From Pseudomonas sp. JM0905a (GTDB lineage Bacteria; Pseudomonadota; Gammaproteobacteria; Pseudomonadales; Pseudomonadaceae): a stretch of 64,000 nt of DNA. The stretch spans positions 1 through 64,000 of the forward strand of contig NZ_JACXBU010000006.1 in NCBI RefSeq assembly GCF_014700075.1, written 5' to 3'. A program made the position numbers and the translations under genes. The notes below the pieces were generated by a model that saw nothing but the letters and a program-made list of their open reading frames with translations, was not told the origin of the DNA and did no database searches. Of this stretch, positions 9,174 through 18,237 are shown piece after piece (the stretch's first letter is position 1; every line of letters starts with the position of its first letter).

Positions 9174-9922
9174 GCGACTTCATTGCGGCAGGGGATCGCG
9201 AGATCCTCGCCCGTCATGGACTGGACAGCTTCGAATCGCTCTGGGCATTGCGCCTGGACGCGGTGGACGAACCAAATACCGGCCGCGGCGGCTGGAGCAG
9301 CGTGTTTCGTCTGGACCTGGGCGATGCCGCCTACTACCTCAAGCGGCAGAGCAACTTCCTCAGCCGCAGCGTGCTGAAACCGTTCGGCGAACCCACCTTC
9401 GCCCGCGAATTCCGTAATATTCGCCGCTACCAGGAGTTGGGGGTTCCAGCCCTGCAGGCAGCCTTCTTCGGCACCCGGCAGGTCGACGGGGAACGTCGCG
9501 CAATCCTGGTTTCCCGCGCCCTGGACGGCTGGCGCGAGCTGGCCGCCTCGCTTGAACATTGGAGCGGAATGATCGGTGAACAACGCTCGGCGATCATCAA
9601 TGCGGTGGCCGGCCTGGCGCGGCGTCTCCATGGTGCGGGGCAGGTGCACGGCTGCTTCTATCCCAAGCATGTTTTCCTGCGGGAAACCCATTCCGGCTTC
9701 GAGGCCTGCCTGATCGACCTGGAGAAAACCCGGCCACTGCTGCTTGGGCGCCGGGATCGGGTCAAGGACCTGGAGACTCTGGTACGTCGGGCCGATGCCT
9801 GGGGTGAAGCCGAAGTGCGTGAGCTACTGGCGGTCTATCTCCAGCGTCCGCAGGATTCGGCAGAGGTCAATGACTGGCTGGAACGTCTGGCCAGTCGCCG
9901 TCGCAACAAGGAAGGCGCGTGA
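9170..9922 (+). CDS. wapQ: LPS core kinase-like protein WapQ
   Basis: This 250-residue protein starts at the ATG at 9170, overlapping wapP. It has the WaaP-family fold, with AYYLKRQSN as the ATP-lysine region and ACLIDLEKTRP as the metal-binding segment. The catalytic loop, however, reads VHGCFYPKH (His160 to His167), with no aspartate two residues after the histidine where WaaP has HRD. It may use another base, or may act mainly by binding. Gene order matches wapQ of P. aeruginosa. Phosphorylation of heptose II is family knowledge, not visible here. Confidence 0.82.
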   Translation: MSDFIAAGDREILARHGLDSFESLWALRLDAVDEPNTGRGGWSSVFRLDLGDAAYYLKRQSNFLSRSVLKPFGEPTFAREFRNIRRYQELGVPALQAAFFGTRQVDGERRAILVSRALDGWRELAASLEHWSGMIGEQRSAIINAVAGLARRLHGAGQVHGCFYPKHVFLRETHSGFEACLIDLEKTRPLLLGRRDRVKDLETLVRRADAWGEAEVRELLAVYLQRPQDSAEVNDWLERLASRRRNKEGA

Positions 9923-11379
9923 TGACCCTGGCGGAACTGGCCCGCGCGGGGCGAAACCCGCAACTTCCCATTCAACTGGATGTGGCCGGCGGGCTTGAGC
10001 TGCAGAGCCTGCTGCGGGTGCTGCCCGGGCAGCGCTACGTAGGCGTTGCCTTGTGGCAAGGTCGCAAGGTACTGGCCAAGTTGCTGGTCGGCGGCAAGGC
10101 CGAGCGTCATTTCCAGCGTGAGCTTTCCGGCACTCGCGCCTTGCATGGGCAGAACATCGACTCTCCGGCATTGCTGGGTGAGGGATATCAGGTCGGATTA
10201 GGCGGCTGGTTGCTGTTCGAGTACCTGGAGTCGGCGGAAAGCCTCTGGGACGCCTGGCGCAAGGTCGAGCGCGATGCACCGTTGTCCGATGGCCAGCAGG
10301 AGGTTCTGGGCGAAGCTCTTGGCGCCATCGCCCGGCTGCATCTGGCGGGGCTTGTGCAGGAAGACCTGCATCTGGACAACCTGCTTCGTCACGGCGGCAA
10401 ACTGCAGGTGATCGATGGCGGCGGCATTCGCGCCGAAACGCCCGGCAGCCCGCTGCCTCGCGACAAGGTCATGGCCAACCTGGGCGTTTTCTTCGCGCAA
10501 TTGCCGGCGGAGCTGGATCCTTTCCTGGAAGAGCTGCTGGTGCAGTACCTGCTGGTGAACGGCGAGCACGCCCTGCCGCTGGAGGCGCTGGAAAAGGAAA
10601 TCGCCCGGATGCGGCGCTGGCGCCTTGGCGACTACATGAAGAAGATCGCCCGCGATTGCAGCCTGTTCAGTGTGGCTCGCGGTGCTTTCGGACTGCGCGC
10701 GGTTCGTCGCGAGGCTGAAGCGGGCCTGGATGGATTGCTGCGGGCCCCGGATGCCGCCCTGGAGCAGGGGCGTGCACTAAAGAATGGGGCTACCGCCACA
10801 GTGGCCGAAGTCACCCTCGAAGGGCGCAAGCTGCTGGTCAAGCGCTACAACATCAAGGGGCTGGTGCACTGGCTGACCCGTTTCTGGCGTCCGAGTCGCG
10901 CCTGGCACAGCTGGCGCGAAGGCAATCGCCTCGAGTTCCTCGGTATTGCCACGCCGCGTCCGTTGGCCGTGATCGAACGGCGTTTCTTCTGGCTGCGCGG
11001 ACGCGCGTACCTGATTACCGAATATCTCTCCGGGCAAGATATAATCGCCCGTTTTCGACCCCATCTGGACGACCCGGATGGGGCTGGTGCACCACCCGAA
11101 GCCGAACTCCAGGCCCTCGATCGCCTGTTCGCCGCGTTGATCCGCGAGCGCATCAGCCATGGCGATTTCAAGGGCTACAACCTTTTCTGGCAGGACGGCC
11201 GCTGGACCCTGATCGACCTCGATGCCGTTTGCCAGCATCGCAGCGAACGCAGCTTCGCCCGGGCCTATGCCCGTGATCGCGCGCGCTTTTTGCGGAATTG
11301 GCCGGCTGATTCGGCGTTGCACCAGCTACTGGATAAACGTTTACCGCAGGTGCCGGGCACCTGCCCTGAAAGAGGCTAA
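9922..11379 (+). CDS. Tandem kinase-domain protein of the LPS core operon
   Basis: This 485-residue protein (PA5006-like by position) carries two kinase-type domains. The first, roughly residues 1-230, has VLAKLLVGGKA, EDLHLDNLL and LQVIDGGGI. The second, roughly 260-480, has KLLVKRYN, ISHGDFKGYNLF and WTLIDLDAV. Both look able to bind ATP, and the second is the more canonical. Its place after three LPS kinases implies a role in core phosphorylation, but the acceptor is unknown. The ATG at 9922 overlaps the wapQ stop by one base; an adjacent GTG at 9919 is the alternative. Confidence 0.85.
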   Translation: MTLAELARAGRNPQLPIQLDVAGGLELQSLLRVLPGQRYVGVALWQGRKVLAKLLVGGKAERHFQRELSGTRALHGQNIDSPALLGEGYQVGLGGWLLFEYLESAESLWDAWRKVERDAPLSDGQQEVLGEALGAIARLHLAGLVQEDLHLDNLLRHGGKLQVIDGGGIRAETPGSPLPRDKVMANLGVFFAQLPAELDPFLEELLVQYLLVNGEHALPLEALEKEIARMRRWRLGDYMKKIARDCSLFSVARGAFGLRAVRREAEAGLDGLLRAPDAALEQGRALKNGATATVAEVTLEGRKLLVKRYNIKGLVHWLTRFWRPSRAWHSWREGNRLEFLGIATPRPLAVIERRFFWLRGRAYLITEYLSGQDIIARFRPHLDDPDGAGAPPEAELQALDRLFAALIRERISHGDFKGYNLFWQDGRWTLIDLDAVCQHRSERSFARAYARDRARFLRNWPADSALHQLLDKRLPQVPGTCPERG

Positions 11380-11384
11380 CCCCT

Positions 11385-13142
11385 GTGGCATTGACGATTC
11401 TTGGCCTTTCCGGCGCCCTCAGCCATGATCCCTCCGCCGCGCTCTACATCGACGGCAAGCTGATCGCGGCCGCCGAAGAAGAGCGCTTCGTGCGCGACAA
11501 GCACGCGAAGAATCGCATGCCCTACGAGTCGGCCAAGTTCTGCCTGGAACAGGCTGGCATCAAGCCGTCCGATGTCGATGTCGTGGCTATTCCCTTCGCC
11601 CCCATCAGTCTGTTCGGCAAGGCCCGCTGGCACTACGCCAAGCGCTACTGGTACGCCCCGGACCGCGCGCTCGACGCCATCCTCATGGGCAATCGTCGCT
11701 ACAAGCGCTACCGCAAGAAGATCGTCTGGTGCCTGGAGCAGCTGGGCTTCGACGCCAAGAAGGTGAAGATCGAGCCGGTGGAGCACCACCTGGCCCACGC
11801 TTCCAGCGCCTACCACTGCTCCGGCTTCAAGGAAAAGACCGCGATCCTCGGTATCGACGGCAAGGGCGAGTACGCCACCACCTTCTTCGGCTGGGGCGAG
11901 AACGGCAAGATCCACAAGATCAAGGAGTTCTACGATCCGGACTCCCTCGGTGGCCTCTACGGCGCGATCACCGAGTACCTGGGCTTCGAAATGCTCGACG
12001 GCGAGTTCAAGGTCATGGGCATGGCGCCCTACGGCGACGCCGCCAAGTACGACTTCTCGCGCCTGGCCAAGTTCGAGAACGGTGAGCTGATCATCAACAC
12101 CGATTACGCCAACGTCATCGGTTTCCGCCGCTACAAGGAAAACGGCAAGGGCTACTACTTCTCGCCCAAGCTGATCGAGTGGCTGGGGCCGAAGCGCCAG
12201 GGCGACATTGCCGACGATCCCTACATCCACTACGCCGCCAGCATGCAGGCCCTGTTCGAGAAGCTGGCGCTGGAGATGATGGACTACTACCTCGGTGACA
12301 TCATCCGCGAGACCGGCAAGATCGCCTTCGCCGGCGGCTGCGCATTGAACGTCAAGCTGAACCAGAAGATCATCGCCCGCCCGGAAGTGAAGGAGCTGTT
12401 CGTCCAGCCCGCGTCCGGTGATGCCGGCACTTCCGTGGGCGCCGCCGCCTACGTATCGGTCAAGCGTGGAGTGCCGGTGGAGAAGATGGAGCACGTCTAC
12501 CTCGGCCCGTCCTTCTCCAACGAAGACGTGATCGCTGCCTGTGCCAAGCACCCGCAGAAGCCGGTGTTCAAGCGCATCGAGAACACCCCGCAGCGCATCG
12601 CCAAGATCATGGTCGACGGCAACCCCGTGGCCTGGTTCCAGGGCCGCATGGAGTTCGGTCCGCGCGCCCTTGGCGGTCGTTCCATCATCGGTTGCCCGAG
12701 CGCTGTCGGCGTGGCTGACCGCATCAACGAGCAGATCAAGTTCCGCGAGCGCTGGCGCCCCTTCTGCCCGTCGATGCTGGACACCGTCGCGCCGCAGATG
12801 CTCAAGGTCGATCACCCGTCGCCCTTCATGACCTTCACCTTCGAAGTCAACGAAGAGTGGAAGACCCGCGTGGCCGAAGTGGTGCACGAGGACGGCACCT
12901 CCCGCGCCCAGGTGCTGGAGCGCCGCCACAATCCGCGCTGGTACGACCTGATGAAAGAGCTGGAAGTCCTGACCGGCAACGGCGTGTCCCTGAACACCTC
13001 GCTCAACCGCCGTGGCGAGCCGATGATCTGCTCGCCCACCGACGCGCTGAACATGTTCTACGGCTCGGACCTGCAGTACCTGATCATGGAAGACATCCTC
13101 GTCGTCAAGGAAGGCAAGGACTGGTATGACAATGTCGGCTAA
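11385..13142 (+). CDS. wapO: LPS core carbamoyltransferase
   Basis: The 585-residue protein belongs to the NodU/CmcH O-carbamoyltransferase family. In P. aeruginosa the equivalent (WapO) adds a carbamoyl group to heptose II of the core. The N-terminal Kae1-like domain has EHHLAHASSAY (histidines at 134, 135 and 138) and GIDGKGEY. The C-terminal half has GPRALGGRSI and FRERWRPFCPS, both family hallmarks. The start is GTG, six bases after the previous stop. The end overlaps the start of the following glycosyltransferase. Confidence 0.92.
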   Translation: MALTILGLSGALSHDPSAALYIDGKLIAAAEEERFVRDKHAKNRMPYESAKFCLEQAGIKPSDVDVVAIPFAPISLFGKARWHYAKRYWYAPDRALDAILMGNRRYKRYRKKIVWCLEQLGFDAKKVKIEPVEHHLAHASSAYHCSGFKEKTAILGIDGKGEYATTFFGWGENGKIHKIKEFYDPDSLGGLYGAITEYLGFEMLDGEFKVMGMAPYGDAAKYDFSRLAKFENGELIINTDYANVIGFRRYKENGKGYYFSPKLIEWLGPKRQGDIADDPYIHYAASMQALFEKLALEMMDYYLGDIIRETGKIAFAGGCALNVKLNQKIIARPEVKELFVQPASGDAGTSVGAAAYVSVKRGVPVEKMEHVYLGPSFSNEDVIAACAKHPQKPVFKRIENTPQRIAKIMVDGNPVAWFQGRMEFGPRALGGRSIIGCPSAVGVADRINEQIKFRERWRPFCPSMLDTVAPQMLKVDHPSPFMTFTFEVNEEWKTRVAEVVHEDGTSRAQVLERRHNPRWYDLMKELEVLTGNGVSLNTSLNRRGEPMICSPTDALNMFYGSDLQYLIMEDILVVKEGKDWYDNVG

Positions 13143-14041
13143 GCCGCTGCTTAGCGTCATCATTCCTACCTACAACTACGCGGGCGTGCTCCCGCGCGCC
13201 GTCGAGTCGGTGCTATCCCAGGCCACCCCGGAGGTTGAGCTCTGGGTCGTGGACGACGGCTCCACCGACGACACCCCGGCGGTCTTCGCCGCCTTGAGCC
13301 AGCGTCATGGCGCCGCCTTCCAGGGCGTGCGCCAGACCAACGCCGGCCCATCGGCACAATGGTGTGCAACTGGCCCAGGGGCGCTACGTGCTGCTGCTGG
13401 ATGCCGATGATGAGTTGGCCCCCGGAGTACTTCCGGACCTTTGCGAGCGCCTGCGGCAACAGCCTGACGTCGGCCTCTGGCTGGCTGGACATGTGGCGGT
13501 GCAGCCCGACGGCCGCGAGCGCGAGCATCCCGCCAGCACTGTTCCCGCCGACTCGCTCGATCGCCTCAGGGGCTACCTGCTGGACAAGCAGATTGCCCTC
13601 AGCCACGGCTCTTGCGTTTTCCTTCGCGAGTTGCTGCTGGAGCGGCCTTATCCCGAACACCTGCGCCACAGCGAGGACATTCCGGTCTTCGCCTACTGCC
13701 TGACCCAGCGCCAGGTAGTGGTCCTCGATTCCATGCTGGCGCGCATCCACAAGCACCCCGGCAGCCTGCGGCATAACGCCGAAGCCGCGCGCAAGGTGGG
13801 CCTGACGCTGGTGGACGAAGTCTTCGTCAAGCTCCCGGCCAGCCTGCAATCGCTGAAGCCCGCCTATCGCGCCCAGCGTTGCCTGTCGCTGTTCCGCACC
13901 TGCCTGCTCGCTGGCGACCAGGACAGCGCCCGTGATTATTACCGCGAAGCGCTGCGGACGGATTGGCGAGTGCTTTTCAAACTGTCGTACAGCCGCAAGG
14001 CCCTGCGTTTGTGGCTAAAGCCCAAGAAGAACCCGGTATGA
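13132..14041 (+). pseudogene. wapH: Family 2 glycosyltransferase, WapH-like, interrupted by a frameshift
   Basis: The N-terminal part (13132 to about 13357) encodes LLSVIIPTYNYAG and VVDDGSTDDTP, a GT2 start. The reading then leaves frame, while the remainder (about 13358-14041) continues one frame over with GVQLAQGRYVLLLDADDE. GT2 enzymes usually read NAGPSAARNxG here. The sequence fits a loss of two bases between 13351 and 13360, which would restore SARNGVQL. Joined, it would be about 300 residues and match WapH, which adds an outer-core sugar. It may be a true pseudogene, a phase-variable state or a sequencing error. Confidence 0.8.
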
Positions 14042-15180
14042 GCCAGCGCCGTATCAAGGTTCTGCAGTTGCAGAACTACTACAACGTCAATGCGTCCGAC
14101 CTGGCCGAGCAGATCATCCAGGCCTTGCCGACTGATCGCTATGAGGTGACCACCGCCTTCCTGCGTGGACGTCCGGGGCCCGGCGAGCCGGTGAGCAAGG
14201 CCGAGCGTTCGATCTACTTCGGCTACAGCAAGTCGGCGGTCAGTGGCCTGCGCCTGCGCGCTTTGTGGGCGCTCTACAAGCACTGCCGGGCTGAAGGTTA
14301 CGACGCGGTGATCACCCACCGCTTCAAGCCGGTGAACATGCTGATGCTGCTGAATCGCTGGCTGCGCATCCGCGCCTGCATCGGTGTTGCCCATGGCTTT
14401 GGCGAGTACGACCGTGCTTTCCGCTGCTGGGTAGCCCGTCAGTTGGTGACGCCGGCCTGGCGCCTGGTCGGGGTGTCCCGCGCAGTGCGCGACTATCTGG
14501 TGGCTGCCAACGCGGGGTTCACGCCCGCCAATACCCGGCAGATCAACAACGCCATCGACATCGCCCGCGCCGAACGCCTGCAGCATCCACGCGAAAAAGC
14601 GCGGGACATGCTGGGCCTGCCGGCAGATGCCTTCGTGTTCGGTGCCATTGGCCGCCTGGTGCCGGTCAAGGGGCATATCCACTTGCTGCGAGCCTTCGCG
14701 GAAATCAAGGACGAGCACCCGGGTGCCCTGTTGGCGATCATCGGCGAAGGGCGGGCACGGCCCGAGCTGGAGGCCGCGATCGCTGAGCTAGGGCTGCAGG
14801 GACGAGCGCTGTTACTGGGCGCAAGGGATGATGCGCTGCAATACGTGCGTGGCTTCGACGCTTTTGTCATGCCTTCCCTGAGCGAGGGCCTGCCTTTGGC
14901 CCTGCTGGAAGGCATGAGCGGTCACCTTCCGGTCATCGGCTCTGATATTCCCAGTCTCAAGCCGATCCTCGAGGATTGCGGCGGCCGCATCGCTCCCGCC
15001 GGCCAACATGCCGCGTTGGCCGTGCACCTGCGCGATGTGCTGGCGCTGTCCGCCGAAGCACGAACCGCGGAGGGCGAACGCGCTTACCAGTACCTCTGCC
15101 GCGCCCATTCGATCGATGATTTCCGCCGCCAGTACCGCGAGTTGCTGGTGGAACTGCTGGAAGGTAAACGCAATGAGTGA
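14038..15180 (+). CDS. LPS core glycosyltransferase, GT4 family
   Basis: The 380-residue protein has a GT-B fold with a C-terminal GT4 domain. GAIGRLVPVKGHIHLLRAF begins the donor half, and FVMPSLSEGLPLALLEGMS carries the E-x7-E donor-binding motif. It is expected to add an outer-core sugar and sits at the place of PA5001 of P. aeruginosa. The ATG at 14038 overlaps the preceding gene by ATGA; an earlier in-frame start at 13963 would lie inside that gene. It overlaps the next glycosyltransferase by eight bases. The exact sugar transferred is unknown. Confidence 0.85.
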   Translation: MSQRRIKVLQLQNYYNVNASDLAEQIIQALPTDRYEVTTAFLRGRPGPGEPVSKAERSIYFGYSKSAVSGLRLRALWALYKHCRAEGYDAVITHRFKPVNMLMLLNRWLRIRACIGVAHGFGEYDRAFRCWVARQLVTPAWRLVGVSRAVRDYLVAANAGFTPANTRQINNAIDIARAERLQHPREKARDMLGLPADAFVFGAIGRLVPVKGHIHLLRAFAEIKDEHPGALLAIIGEGRARPELEAAIAELGLQGRALLLGARDDALQYVRGFDAFVMPSLSEGLPLALLEGMSGHLPVIGSDIPSLKPILEDCGGRIAPAGQHAALAVHLRDVLALSAEARTAEGERAYQYLCRAHSIDDFRRQYRELLVELLEGKRNE

Positions 15181-16045
15181 TTCGAAGGATCTGCCGCTGG
15201 TTAGCGTGATCATCTCCTCCTACAACCACGCCAATTACATCGAAGCCGCCATCGAGAGCGTACTGGCCCAGACATACCCGAACGTGGAGTTGCTGGTGGT
15301 GGACGATGGGTCTCATGACGACAGCGTCGCGCGAATTCGTCGCCTGCAGGAGATTCACGGCTTCGATTTCGTCGCCCAGGAGAACAAGGGACTGTCCCGT
15401 ACCCTCAACGAGACGATCGCCCGCTCGAAGGGCAGCCTGATTGCACCGTTCGGCTCCGACGACATCATGCGCCCTGAACGACTCGCGCTGCAGGTCGCCC
15501 ATATGCAAGGCAGGCCGGAGGTGGGCGTTTGCGCCGGCAATGTCGAGACCATCGACGCGGCCGGTCGTGTGAGACCCAAGCAGAAGCTGCGCCCTGCGCG
15601 CCGACTCGACTTCGATGACATCTTCCTCGACCGCAAGCCGGGGGCGCCTGCGCCCACCATGCTTTTCCGCCGCGAAGCCATTGAGGTAGTGGGGGGCTAC
15701 GATCCGGAGATTCGTCTCGAAGACCTGCTGATGAAGCTGAAGATCACCCGCGCCGGTTATGTGATCGACATCATGGACGAGGTGCTGGCCCAGTACCGGA
15801 CCCATGAGCACAACACGTACAAGAACCTGCGCTTCATGATCGACAACGTGCTGAAGACCTACGCCATCTTCAGCGATCATCCGGCTTACGCTCAGGTTTG
15901 CGCGCGCTTCATCAATTCGATGCTGCTCAAGTGCGCCCGTGACGACAAACCGCTGGCCCGGGAACTGTTCGGCCAACTGCCCTGGCGTTACTGGAATCTC
16001 AAGACCCTGCGCGCCGTCGGCCGCTACCTCCAGCCCGCACGATAG
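15173..16045 (+). CDS. Family 2 glycosyltransferase, WapR-like
   Basis: The 290-residue GT-A protein has VSVIISSYNHANYIEAAI at its start, the DDG metal and nucleotide motif in LLVVDDGSHDD, and an acceptor loop after FGSDDIMRPER. By position it matches WapR (PA5000), the alpha-1,3-rhamnosyltransferase that makes the capped core glycoform carrying O antigen. The donor cannot be read from sequence, and the neighbouring deoxyamino-sugar genes leave open a different sugar here. The ATG at 15173 is chosen because it overlaps the previous gene. It is the last gene of the plus-strand core operon. Confidence 0.78.
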   Translation: MSDSKDLPLVSVIISSYNHANYIEAAIESVLAQTYPNVELLVVDDGSHDDSVARIRRLQEIHGFDFVAQENKGLSRTLNETIARSKGSLIAPFGSDDIMRPERLALQVAHMQGRPEVGVCAGNVETIDAAGRVRPKQKLRPARRLDFDDIFLDRKPGAPAPTMLFRREAIEVVGGYDPEIRLEDLLMKLKITRAGYVIDIMDEVLAQYRTHEHNTYKNLRFMIDNVLKTYAIFSDHPAYAQVCARFINSMLLKCARDDKPLARELFGQLPWRYWNLKTLRAVGRYLQPAR

Positions 16046-16057
16046 CTCCGCGACTGA

Positions 16058-16660
16058 TCAGCCGGGCAGGGGTCCCAGTACCTTCGCCGGCACCCCGCCA
16101 GCAATCACGTTGGTCGGGATGTTCCGGTTCACCAGCGAGCCATTGGCAATGACGCTGTTGTCGCCGATGGTGACGCCCTTCAGCACCGTGACATTGGCGC
16201 CGATGAAGACGTTGTTGCCGATGTCCACGTCTTTGCCTTCATGCAGGCCCGAGCTGCGCAGATGGGGTTCCAGCCGATGGAAATCGGAGTCGTAGGCCGA
16301 GAAGCTGTGGCCGATGAGGGTGTTGTCGCCGATGCTGATGCTGTTGCGTTCGGCAATCAGCACCGCGTTATTGTTGATGTGGCAGCCCTGGCCGATGCGG
16401 ATCCGCGCGCCGGGTTCCCGTGCTTCGATATGGACGTAGCCGTTGAGGAAGAAGGGGGAAGGCCAGACGCCGATGCAGGACTTGCCGATTAGGATTTCCC
16501 CCTGGCCGCAGAAGAGCGCGGGCTGCTTGAGGCGTCCGCGCATCTCCCGAGGGGTGTTCTCCGAGAGCAGGCGGTAGTGGAGGACGCGGATCCGCTGCAC
16601 GAACTTGAACAAATAGAGGCCGAGTCCCTTGCGCCAGCCGTGCTTGCGAATCTTCTTCAT
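16058..16660 (-). CDS. Hexapeptide-repeat sugar O-acetyltransferase
   Basis: The 200-residue protein has a basic, partly hydrophobic N-terminus (about residues 1-35) and then a left-handed beta-helix of hexapeptide repeats, such as GARIRIGQGCHINNNAVL and DIGNNVFIGANVTVLKG. The YDSDFHRLEP loop carries the likely catalytic histidine of the maltose/CatB-type acetyltransferases. It is the last gene of the waaL operon, ten bases after the aminotransferase. Acetylation of an LPS core or O-antigen sugar is the natural guess. The gene converges on the core operon with a 12-base gap. Confidence 0.72.
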   Translation of the reverse strand: MKKIRKHGWRKGLGLYLFKFVQRIRVLHYRLLSENTPREMRGRLKQPALFCGQGEILIGKSCIGVWPSPFFLNGYVHIEAREPGARIRIGQGCHINNNAVLIAERNSISIGDNTLIGHSFSAYDSDFHRLEPHLRSSGLHEGKDVDIGNNVFIGANVTVLKGVTIGDNSVIANGSLVNRNIPTNVIAGGVPAKVLGPLPG

Positions 16661-16670
16661 GGTCGCCGGA

Positions 16671-17774
16671 TCAGGGGCGGGCCCGGTTGACGGCTTCGAT
16701 CACGCGGTCCACCTGCTCGGGGCTCAAGCTCGGATCCATGGGCAGGCTGAGGACCTCTTCGTGGATGCGCTCGGTGATCGGCAGCTCGATATGGTTGAGC
16801 TGCGGATAGGCCTTCTGCTTATGGGGCGCGATCGGGTAGTGGATCATGGTCTGCACGCCGGCCCTGTCCAGCTGTTTCTGCAGGTGGTCGCGCTGTTGGC
16901 AGCGGATCACGAACAGGTGCCAGACGTGCTCTTCCTCTCGCTGCCACTCCGGCAGCCGGATGGCGGCGTTGTCGATCTCGTCCAGGTAGCGGCGGGCGAT
17001 CCGGCGGCGTTGCGCGGTCTGCTCGTCCAGGTGCTTGAGCTTCACCCGAAGCATGGCGGCCTGGATTTCGTCCAGGCGGCTGTTCAGGCCCTGGTAGAGA
17101 TTGCGGTACTTCACGTGGGAGCCGTAGTTGCGCAGCGCCTGGAGCGTTTCCGCCAGCTCTTCGTCGGAGGTGGTGATGGCGCCGGCGTCGCCGAGGGCAC
17201 CGAGGTTCTTGCCGGGATAGAAGCTGAAGCCCGCGGCGTTGCCCCAGTTGCCGGCTTTGCGCCCCTCCAGGCTGGCACCGTGGCCTTGGGCGGCATCCTC
17301 GAGCACCAGCAGGTCGTGCTGCTCGGCGATTTTCATCAGCTCCGGCATCGCCGCCAGACGGCCGTAGAGGTGCACGGGCAGGATTGCGCGGGTGCGCCTG
17401 GTGAGCGCGGAGGTCACCGAGCGGGGCGATAGGTTGAAACTGGTGTTGTCGGGCTCTACCAGCACCGGGACCAGGCCGTTCTCGGTGATCGCCAGCAAGG
17501 TCGCGATGTAGGTGTTGGCCGGGACTATGACTTCATCCCCTTCGCGCACACGGTCGAGTTCGATCCAAGCGCGCAGGGTCAGGCTCAGGGCGTCGAGGCC
17601 GTTGGCCACGCCGATGCAGTGGCGGGAGCCGCAGTAGGCCGCGTACTCCTGCTCGAAGGCGCGCAGTTCGCTGCCGGAGATGTACCAGCCGGAGTCGATG
17701 ACGCGGGCGCAGGCCTCCAGCAGTTCGTCGCGGAGTTCGGCGTTGATGCCCTTAAGGTCGAGGAATGGAATCAT
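16671..17774 (-). CDS. PLP-dependent sugar aminotransferase (DegT/DnrJ/EryC1/StrS family, FdtB/QdtB type)
   Basis: The 367-residue protein begins [14 protein letters not shown]. It has [17 protein letters not shown] and the PLP-lysine segment [18 protein letters not shown], both signatures of nucleotide-sugar aminotransferases. Beside a 3,4-ketoisomerase and an acetyltransferase, the expected reaction is amination of a dTDP-3-oxo-6-deoxyhexose at C3. The start at 17774 is preferred over one further upstream because MIPFLDL is the conserved beginning. It overlaps the acetyltransferase by 23 bases. Confidence 0.88.
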   Translation of the reverse strand: MIPFLDLKGINAELRDELLEACARVIDSGWYISGSELRAFEQEYAAYCGSRHCIGVANGLDALSLTLRAWIELDRVREGDEVIVPANTYIATLLAITENGLVPVLVEPDNTSFNLSPRSVTSALTRRTRAILPVHLYGRLAAMPELMKIAEQHDLLVLEDAAQGHGASLEGRKAGNWGNAAGFSFYPGKNLGALGDAGAITTSDEELAETLQALRNYGSHVKYRNLYQGLNSRLDEIQAAMLRVKLKHLDEQTAQRRRIARRYLDEIDNAAIRLPEWQREEEHVWHLFVIRCQQRDHLQKQLDRAGVQTMIHYPIAPHKQKAYPQLNHIELPITERIHEEVLSLPMDPSLSPEQVDRVIEAVNRARP

Positions 17775-18237
17775 GATCGTCCAGGAAGCGCAGGATGCGC
17801 GCAGGATTGCCGACAACTACCGCACGAGCGGGAACGTCCCTGGTCACCACCGCACCGGCGCCCACCATGGCGTATTCGCCGATGGTCACGCCCGGCAGCA
17901 CCGTTGCATTGGCGCCGATGGAGGCGCCGCGTTCGAGGCGGATTTGCAGGAAGCGTTCAGGATAGACCTTCGAGCGTGGCATGGGGTCATTGGCGAAGGT
18001 GGCGTTGGGGCCGATGAACACATCGTCGGCGACCCGCATTCCATCCCAGAGGAAGACCCCCGACTTGAGGGTGACCCGGTCGCCGATCTCCACATCGTTC
18101 TCGATGAGGGTGTGTGCACAGATGTTGCAGTCGGCGCCGATGCGAGCGCCCGCCAGGATCACCGCGTACTGCCAGATGCGGGTGCCGTGGCCGATGCGGG
18201 TGCTGTGCACCTCCGCTAATTCATGGACCTGCGGCAT
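17752..18237 (-). CDS. Hexapeptide sugar N-acetyltransferase (FdtC/QdtC/WxcM-N type)
   Basis: The 161-residue protein is almost entirely left-handed beta-helix: [50 protein letters not shown] and [18 protein letters not shown]. The [16 protein letters not shown] loop is typical of enzymes that acetylate the 3-amino group of dTDP-3-amino-3,6-dideoxyhexoses. In Xanthomonas WxcM this domain is fused to the ketoisomerase, which here is the adjacent gene. The start at 18237 ([12 protein letters not shown]) is chosen because it opens the helix; the overlap with the ketoisomerase is 17 bases. Confidence 0.87.
   Translation of the reverse strand: MPQVHELAEVHSTRIGHGTRIWQYAVILAGARIGADCNICAHTLIENDVEIGDRVTLKSGVFLWDGMRVADDVFIGPNATFANDPMPRSKVYPERFLQIRLERGASIGANATVLPGVTIGEYAMVGAGAVVTRDVPARAVVVGNPARILRFLDDHDSIPRP

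Noticed and set aside
11376..13163. Long antisense open frame opposite the carbamoyltransferase
   Set aside because: The plus-strand protein has clear family motifs. The antisense product is rich in Val, His, Gly and Leu with no domain.
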